Assembly: GCA_013867245.1 (NCBI GenBank)
Contig: JACENB010000036.1
Coordinates: 1-36,677, forward strand
Reading direction: 5' to 3'
Source of the DNA: Nitrosopumilaceae archaeon
GTDB lineage: Archaea; Thermoproteota; Nitrososphaeria; Nitrososphaerales; Nitrosopumilaceae
DNA length: 36,677 nucleotides
Shown here: positions 31,897 to 36,677 of the stretch, one piece after another
How positions within the stretch are numbered: position 1 is the stretch's first letter
How the letters are laid out: each line of letters begins with the position of its first letter
The notes under the pieces: generated by a model
What the model saw: only the letters and a program-made list of their open reading frames with translations
The model's database searches: none
What the model was told of the DNA's origin: nothing
Position numbers and translations under genes: made by a program

Positions 31897-31938
31897 ATTT
31901 CAATTAGATAATTCTACTATATCAATAAATCTATTACA

Positions 31939-32358
31939 CTAGCCTTGCGAAATTTTAATAATCTCATCCCAAATAAGTTTTGGAACAGGCATTACAGATA
32001 ACCTAGAGATTCTAACTAATTCCCAGTCTTTGAATTTTTTATTATTTTTTATTTCAGTTAATGTTACTGGTCGTTTCAATGTTTTTTTATATTTTACATC
32101 AACCACAATAAAACGTTCAACATCCTCTTTTGGATTAGAATAGGGTTTTGAAGTAACTTGCATTATTCCAACTGCTTGTCTTTCAACACCAGTATGATAA
32201 AATAAAACTAAATCACCAGATTTCATTTCTCTCATATGCTTTAATGCTAAATTATTATGAACCCCATCCCAAACAGTAGTTTTATCTTTTTTCAATTGTT
32301 CAAAATTATATCCCCTAGGTCCACTTGGTTCCTGTTTTGCTAACCAATAATTTACCAT
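31939..32358 (-). CDS. EVE-domain protein
   Basis: PUA-like EVE fold, thought to read modified nucleotides in DNA or RNA. Features: an N-terminal NYWLAKQEPSG, VWDGVHNNLALKHMREMKSG, DLVLFYHTGVERQAVGIM and a C-terminal LVRISRLSVMPVPKLIWDEI. ATG at 32358 gives MVNYWLAKQ, the usual family start; an in-frame ATG 15 nt upstream is less likely. 139 aa, the normal length. In archaea a single lone EVE protein is common. The GC-rich RNA candidate begins about 50 nt upstream. Confidence 0.9.
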   Translation of the reverse strand: MVNYWLAKQEPSGPRGYNFEQLKKDKTTVWDGVHNNLALKHMREMKSGDLVLFYHTGVERQAVGIMQVTSKPYSNPKEDVERFIVVDVKYKKTLKRPVTLTEIKNNKKFKDWELVRISRLSVMPVPKLIWDEIIKISQG

Positions 32359-32411
32359 TATTGTATTTTGCAAATTACTAACGTTTAATGGTTTTTGAGA
32401 AATTTAATGTT

Positions 32412-32585
32412 CCCCGGTTCTGACTCGCAAAATTTCATTGGACATAGCCATACGCCTCATCACGTTCTGAAACCGGGGTTGCCCATAATGTAGCACACCT
32501 GGGTGAATTAGAAATCATTGGTATCGTTACGATCAGCGTCATCCCAATCCGTCTGTGTGCCTGCTCTTGGGCGATTAGTCATTGG
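32412..32585. ncRNA. Unidentified structured RNA candidate
   Basis: This intergenic stretch is about half GC in a genome near one-third GC, and it pairs extensively. CCCCGGTT (32412-32419) pairs with AACCGGGG (32471-32478). GCCCA (32481-32485) pairs with TGGGC (32568-32572). GCACAC (32493-32498) pairs with GTGTGC (32555-32560). TGGGTGA pairs with TCATCCCA (32500-32506 and 32539-32546, one bulge), and a small ATCG/CGAT hairpin caps it. There is no open reading frame of note. TATA-like sequences exist on both sides (TTTAAT at 32384 on plus; TTTAATAAAT read on minus near 32611-32620), so the strand is undecided. I do not see the conserved motifs of SRP RNA, RNase P RNA, 5S rRNA or C/D guides. 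It may still be a diverged member of one of those. Confidence 0.62.
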
Positions 32586-32647
32586 ATAAACCTACTAAAA
32601 ACTATTAGAAATTTATTAAAAAGAAATAGAATTTTTGTGAAGGACTT

Positions 32648-32908
32648 TTGGAAATTAGAAATCAAAGAAATTTTTTAATCGGATTAATAATTTTGATTTT
32701 AGGTTCATTTGTCATAGTTTTTGATTATCCCCAAATTGAATATTTCAACAATTTAGAAAATGATAATTACATAACAATAGAAAATGACCAAAAAGAAATT
32801 TTTCAAAAAATCCTTATTGAATTTACAATTGGCATTATTCTATTTGGTATTGGAATGACATTGATTATAATATCTATGTTAAAGAGATGCGAGAATGGAT
32901 TTAGATAA
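32648..32908 (+). CDS. Small two-helix membrane protein, 86 aa
   Basis: Start TTG at 32648 with a GAAGGA sequence 5-10 nt upstream. Helices at about 9-26 (LIGLIILILGSFVIVFD) and 57-77 (FTIGIILFGIGMTLIIISML) flank an acidic loop with IENDQKEI. Unknown. Its last 30 nt overlap the convergent pheT end. ATTTATTAAA at 32611-32620 is a likely TATA box. Confidence 0.6.
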   Translation: MEIRNQRNFLIGLIILILGSFVIVFDYPQIEYFNNLENDNYITIENDQKEIFQKILIEFTIGIILFGIGMTLIIISMLKRCENGFR

Positions 32909-34522
32909 TGAAATTTCAAATCCAACAACAGGTACACGAATTTTATAATTTTCAACAATAGTTGAATCAATTTCTCCGATTATTCCAATGATATTTCCAT
33001 TGAAAATAATACTTGCACAATGTCCATCTTTGAAACTAGGATTTGTAACTGTCTTTGTTTGAGTAGAAATTCCAAAACCAATTTTTAATAATGTTTGTAG
33101 AACAGATTTAATTTCAGTAAAATTTGCGTCTCTATGAGCACTAATTACTGCAAGATTAATTTTTTCAGAAATTGGATTATCAAGATTGAAAACATTACCA
33201 GTTTCAAACATTTTTTGAGGATAAGATTCATGAATATTTCTTGAAAGATTTTCAATTAATCCAGGAAGTATTGAATCACGCAAAATAGTATGTTCTTGAC
33301 TTTTAGAATCAAGGACAGAGATAATATTTTTAGAATCTCTGTTAGTCATATCATACAAGACACGTTTACTACTTAAACTAGAATTTAATGCCTCAAGAAA
33401 TCCCAAACCAATCATTGTTTGATTTAGAGATTTTAATTTTAAAGATACAGGATTAGTTTGGCCAATTGTTTGTGAGGGGGATACAGTAGGTTCAAAATTC
33501 TGAATACCATAACCTAAAGCAACTTCCTCAACTAAATCCATTGGGCCAAATATATCAAATCTATATGCAGGAATGGTACAAATAATTTTTTTTCCTTTTA
33601 AAATTGCATTTAGTCTAGATTTTTTTAATGAAGAAATAATTTTTGAAGTATTGAGTTCTAAACCAAGAGTTTGATTAATCAAAGACGAATCAACCGATAT
33701 TTTTCTTTCTTGTAATTTAGCTGAGGAATTTTTTGCTCCAGAAATTTGTACACTTTCTAAATTAAATCCTGCACTTTGTAAAATGGTTGCAACAACTGAT
33801 AACATATCTTCAGCATCAGCCTTATTAATTCCAGTTACTTCAACAAAAAGATTTTTTGTTTTAGTTGTTACAGTAGTAATTCCTGCATTAATAATTGGAG
33901 GAAAAGAAACAGTTTTTTTATTTGAATCAATTATTATTGGAACCTGAGAAGATTGGCCAAGGAGATGACCATAATCTCTTCCTGTTTCAGTATCAGCAAT
34001 TATTTCAGATATACTAAGTTCCTTTTCAGAATTTAATGGGATGAATTTATGATTTTTACTTGCAGTGGCATATGTCAAGGGGAAAGAAATTTTATCCAAA
34101 TCATGTATTCCAATAGAAGATTTTTTTCTTTTTCTTCCAATACCAAAATGAAGATCTTCTTGCATTGTCATTAATTGTTTAATTGTTTTATCATCAATTT
34201 TTCCATTTTTAGCAATTATTCCAGTCACAAATGGTCGAATTTTTGAAACATCAGATTTAACAGATATTGAATAATTTTTTGATTTTTTTACAGTTAATTT
34301 TATTGCACCTGTTTTAATTCCAAGTAAACCTTGTAAACCAAGAGCAATTCCAAAATCAGTGGAATAATCTGGACGATTTGGACTATATTCAATTCGAACT
34401 AAATCCTTATCTTCAGATTCAATATCCAGACCTAAAAATGGTAAAGAATCAGAAATTTGTTTTTTGGTTACTTTACCAATCAACTTTTGTAAACGAGAGT
34501 AAGATAATTCAATTACTGGCAT
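32879..34522 (-). CDS. pheT: Phenylalanyl-tRNA synthetase beta subunit, archaeal type
   Basis: Non-catalytic but essential half of the (alpha-beta)2 enzyme; it carries the editing (B3/B4) and tRNA-binding regions. Features: the start LSYSRLQKLIGKVTKKQ, IEYSPNRPDYSTDFGIALGL (B1-like), HFGIGRKRKKSSIGIHDLD, and IPAYRFDIFGPMDLVEEVALG with YGIQNFEPT near residue 330. The C-terminal class II-like core ends with GHCASIIFNGNIIGIIGEID. Length 547 fits the archaeal and eukaryotic type (bacterial is about 800). It starts 10 nt inside the pheS end, so coupled. Its end overlaps the convergent membrane protein gene. Confidence 0.94.
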   Translation of the reverse strand: MPVIELSYSRLQKLIGKVTKKQISDSLPFLGLDIESEDKDLVRIEYSPNRPDYSTDFGIALGLQGLLGIKTGAIKLTVKKSKNYSISVKSDVSKIRPFVTGIIAKNGKIDDKTIKQLMTMQEDLHFGIGRKRKKSSIGIHDLDKISFPLTYATASKNHKFIPLNSEKELSISEIIADTETGRDYGHLLGQSSQVPIIIDSNKKTVSFPPIINAGITTVTTKTKNLFVEVTGINKADAEDMLSVVATILQSAGFNLESVQISGAKNSSAKLQERKISVDSSLINQTLGLELNTSKIISSLKKSRLNAILKGKKIICTIPAYRFDIFGPMDLVEEVALGYGIQNFEPTVSPSQTIGQTNPVSLKLKSLNQTMIGLGFLEALNSSLSSKRVLYDMTNRDSKNIISVLDSKSQEHTILRDSILPGLIENLSRNIHESYPQKMFETGNVFNLDNPISEKINLAVISAHRDANFTEIKSVLQTLLKIGFGISTQTKTVTNPSFKDGHCASIIFNGNIIGIIGEIDSTIVENYKIRVPVVGFEISLSKSILASL

Positions 34523-35901
34523 TTTGTATTACTCCTTAACCATCCTAAATTATTATTATAAAATTCTCTGACATCATCTAAATCATATTTTAACATGGCA
34601 ATTCTTTCAATACCACCACCCCAAGCTAAAACAGGTTTAGTTATTCCAAGAGGTTTTGTAACTTCTGGTCTAAAAATACCCATTCCAAATAATTCAATCC
34701 ATTTTCCTAATTTTTCATTGTATACCATTGTTTGAAGGGAAGGTTCAGTATATGGAAAAAATGTTGGCCAAAACTTAATTTTAGTAATCCCAATTCGTTT
34801 ATAGAATTCTCTTTGAATACCCATTAAGTTTCTTAAATTAGCGTCTTTTCCTACAACAATTCCTTCTATCTGATTAAATTCTACAAGATGTTTGTAGCTT
34901 ACTTTTTCATTTCTAAATACTCGACCTAAAGAGAAAATTCGTGCTTCATCGGGTTTATTTTCAGCTAAATGTTTTATTGTTACGCAAGTAGTATGAGTTC
35001 TTAAAACCATTTTTCGAGCTTCATTAACATCCCATTGATACCTCCAATTTTTCTTATGAGAATCAGAAACTTTTCTAATTTGTTCTGGATTTGCAATTTT
35101 TTTTGCAGAGATTCCATCTAAAAAGAAAGTATCCTGTAATTCCCTTGCAGGATGATCTTGAGGAGTGAATAAAGCGTCAAAATTCCAAAAACTAGATTGA
35201 GTCATGTTTCCAAGAATTTCAGAAAAGCCCAAAGTAACAAAGATCTCACGAATTTCATCAATAGTATCTTTTAATGGATGTGTTCTTGCAACAAAAACTT
35301 CAGGGACTTCAGCTTCAACATCTATGGCTCCAGAAATATTTGAAACATCTAAAGATTTAGCAGATTGTGTTAAGCTAATTTTTTTATTTTTAATTACATC
35401 CTCAATAACAAAATCAGGTCGTTTCAAAAGTTCAGATAAATCAACTTTATCAATTTCTTCTTTTGGTAATTTGTTAGTCCCAATTAATTGAAGAGATTTT
35501 TCACCAGATAATTCAGATGGCATTGTTTTAAGAATAATTTGATCAGAAGAAGTTTCAATCCAATTATTTTTTCTACATAAACCAATTGCAGGGCCAAAAA
35601 CAAATCCCAATTCTTTTTGAATTTCAGATAATTTTTTAGGACCACTTTTAACTAAATTCAATAATCTTCGTTCAGGTAATCCTTTTTCAAATGAGTCTAA
35701 ACCATTTTTTCCTAAACTTATTACACTTGATTTTGATTCATTCACAATAGCTAAATCCTTTAATTTTAGCCATTCAATACCACGTCTTATTTGATCAGGT
35801 GAAAGTTGAGTTGAATTTTCAAGTGTTTCAGGAGTCTGAATTGGATTTTCTTTTAATGAATTAATGATTTTTTTTTCAATATCATGAAATACTTGTGACA
35901 A
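34513..35901 (-). CDS. pheS: Phenylalanyl-tRNA synthetase alpha subunit
   Basis: Catalytic class II subunit with an N-terminal winged-helix DNA/RNA-binding region (IIN...ENPIQTPETLENSTQL, QIRRGIEWLKLKDLAIVNES). The catalytic part shows VFVARTHPLKDTIDEIREIF, FWNFDALFTPQDHPARELQD (motif 1/2 region), VLRTHTTCVTIKHL, FSLGRVFRNEKVS (motif 2), then the Phe-binding FWPTFFPYTEPSLQT and LAWGGGIERIAMLKY (motif 3). Start is TTG at 35901; the TATA box it shares with trpS is centred 26 nt upstream. Partner pheT follows with a 10-nt overlap. Confidence 0.95.
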   Translation of the reverse strand: MSQVFHDIEKKIINSLKENPIQTPETLENSTQLSPDQIRRGIEWLKLKDLAIVNESKSSVISLGKNGLDSFEKGLPERRLLNLVKSGPKKLSEIQKELGFVFGPAIGLCRKNNWIETSSDQIILKTMPSELSGEKSLQLIGTNKLPKEEIDKVDLSELLKRPDFVIEDVIKNKKISLTQSAKSLDVSNISGAIDVEAEVPEVFVARTHPLKDTIDEIREIFVTLGFSEILGNMTQSSFWNFDALFTPQDHPARELQDTFFLDGISAKKIANPEQIRKVSDSHKKNWRYQWDVNEARKMVLRTHTTCVTIKHLAENKPDEARIFSLGRVFRNEKVSYKHLVEFNQIEGIVVGKDANLRNLMGIQREFYKRIGITKIKFWPTFFPYTEPSLQTMVYNEKLGKWIELFGMGIFRPEVTKPLGITKPVLAWGGGIERIAMLKYDLDDVREFYNNNLGWLRSNTKCQ

Positions 35902-35923
35902 TAGTTCAAAGATCGAAAAAGAC

Positions 35924-35931
35924 TTTTTAAA
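35924..35931. promoter_or_regulatory. Shared symmetric TATA box of pheS and trpS
   Basis: TTTTTAAA lies midway between the two divergent starts: its centre (35927.5) is 26 nt from pheS at 35901 and 25 nt from trpS at 35953. Being near-palindromic, it can direct TBP binding in both directions, and the distances match leaderless transcription on both strands. No second TATA box is seen in the 51-nt gap. Confidence 0.6.
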
Positions 35932-35952
35932 CCTTAACCTAAGTCAAGTTGA

Positions 35953-36677
35953 ATGTCAGCTGATGATTTCATTGTAACCCCTTGGCACGTTGAGGGTGAT
36001 ATCGACTATGATAAATTAATTAAAAAATTTGGTACTGAAAAAATATCATCAGAATTACTCGATAAAATCAAGAATATTACAAATGAAGACCACTTTATGC
36101 TAAGAAGAGGGATTTTCTTCTCACATAGGGAAATGAACAGAATCATCGAGGATCATCAAAAAGGTAAGGGATTTTTTCTATATACTGGAAGAGGGCCATC
36201 AGGACATACTCATATTGGACATTTAGTTCCATGGGTATTTGCAAAGTGGTTACAAGAAAAATTTGATGTAAATTTGTATTTTCAATTAACGGATGATGAA
36301 AAATTTTATTCAAAAACAAATTTAACTTTAGAGGAGACAAACAAATTTGCATATGAAAATGCATTAGATTTCATAGCATTAGGTTTCAATCCAGAAAAAA
36401 CAAAAATAATAATCAATACAAAAAATATTCAAACATTATATCCAATCGCAGCTCAAGTAGCAAAAAAAATTAACTTTTCAAATACAAAAGCAACTTTTGG
36501 ATTTACAAATGAAACAAACATTGGAATGATTTTTTATACATCATTACAATCAGCTCCATGTTTTATAGAAGATAAACCAGTTTTGATACCATTAGGAGTA
36601 GACCAAGATCCACACTTCAGATTAACAAGAGATATTGCACAAAAAATTGGGAAGGAAAAACCTGCATTAATTCACAA
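35953..36677 (+). CDS. trpS: Tryptophanyl-tRNA synthetase (3' end outside window)
   Basis: Class I synthetase charging tRNA-Trp. ATG at 35953 opens MSADDFIVTPWHVEGDIDYD, as in archaeal and eukaryotic TrpRS. YTGRGPSGHTHIGHLVPW carries the HIGH motif at about 79-86, then FQLTDDEKF, ALDFIALGFNPEKTKI, and the specificity region LIPLGVDQDPHFRLTRD near residue 220. The KMSKS region should lie just past the window edge. 241 codons are visible of roughly 370 expected. No tRNA-Trp is adjacent; that gene is at 27927. Confidence 0.95.
   Translation, partial: MSADDFIVTPWHVEGDIDYDKLIKKFGTEKISSELLDKIKNITNEDHFMLRRGIFFSHREMNRIIEDHQKGKGFFLYTGRGPSGHTHIGHLVPWVFAKWLQEKFDVNLYFQLTDDEKFYSKTNLTLEETNKFAYENALDFIALGFNPEKTKIIINTKNIQTLYPIAAQVAKKINFSNTKATFGFTNETNIGMIFYTSLQSAPCFIEDKPVLIPLGVDQDPHFRLTRDIAQKIGKEKPALIH

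Noticed and set aside
32412..32585. Identification as SRP RNA, RNase P RNA or a C/D-box RNA
   Set aside because: I could not find the SRP helix-8 GGAAG/AGCA pattern, the RNase P GAGGAAAGTCC-like core, or a C box paired with a D box on one strand. A GTGATGA occurs on the minus strand but with no CTGA at the right place, so no name is given.

Overview
The window is AT-rich chromosomal DNA of an archaeon. The gene set points to Nitrososphaerota (Thaumarchaeota), most likely a Nitrosopumilus-like marine ammonia oxidiser. Evidence: an archaeal histone, archaeal-type PheS/PheT, TrpS and ValS, a short archaeal PurA, eS17 next to a TatD protein, RtcB with a PDCD5-like protein, a membrane-anchored cupredoxin, many TTG starts, and TATA boxes lying about 25 nt upstream of starts (leaderless-type promoters). 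I see no rRNA, insertion sequence, integrase or CRISPR array. Family assignments come from reading motifs, not from database searches.

Layout. 1-3.5 kb: pyrF (cut by the window edge), an unknown gene and purA on the minus strand, then small zinc-ribbon proteins including a YggX-like one. 3.6-6.6 kb: a membrane protein, a winged-helix regulator, and a tRNA-modification group: TsaC/Sua5, a THUMP protein of Tan1 type, and on the opposite strand a fusion of a MoaD/ThiS-like ubiquitin fold with the KEOPS subunit Cgi121. 6.6-8.7 kb: eS17, TatD, histone, tRNA-Cys and a cupredoxin. 8.7-10.5 kb: a large AIPR-family protein with a nuclease-like N-terminus, the one obvious defence-type gene. 10.5-12.5 kb: small zinc and membrane proteins, a second winged-helix paralogue and tRNA-Thr. 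12.6-18 kb: a phosphohexomutase, ThiL, uS11 with a repeat-coded acidic N-terminus, and an rtcB-PDCD5 operon. 18-25 kb: purB, a lone asparagine-synthase domain, a pentapeptide-repeat protein, pterin dehydratase, a two-domain 6-pyruvoyl-tetrahydropterin-synthase homologue, valS and a DICT-like protein. 25-30 kb: pdxS/pdxT, tRNA-Trp and aconitase. 30-36.7 kb: a HExxH protein, a lone RAM domain, an EVE protein, a GC-rich structured RNA candidate near 32.4-32.6 kb, pheS/pheT, and trpS cut by the right edge.

The genes are mostly housekeeping: nucleotide, vitamin B6, thiamine and pterin metabolism, translation and tRNA maturation. The most unusual items are the MoaD-Cgi121 fusion beside tsaC, the PTPS homologue with a nuclease-like N-terminal domain, the unidentified structured RNA, the AIPR gene, and a perfectly symmetric divergent promoter between pheS and trpS.
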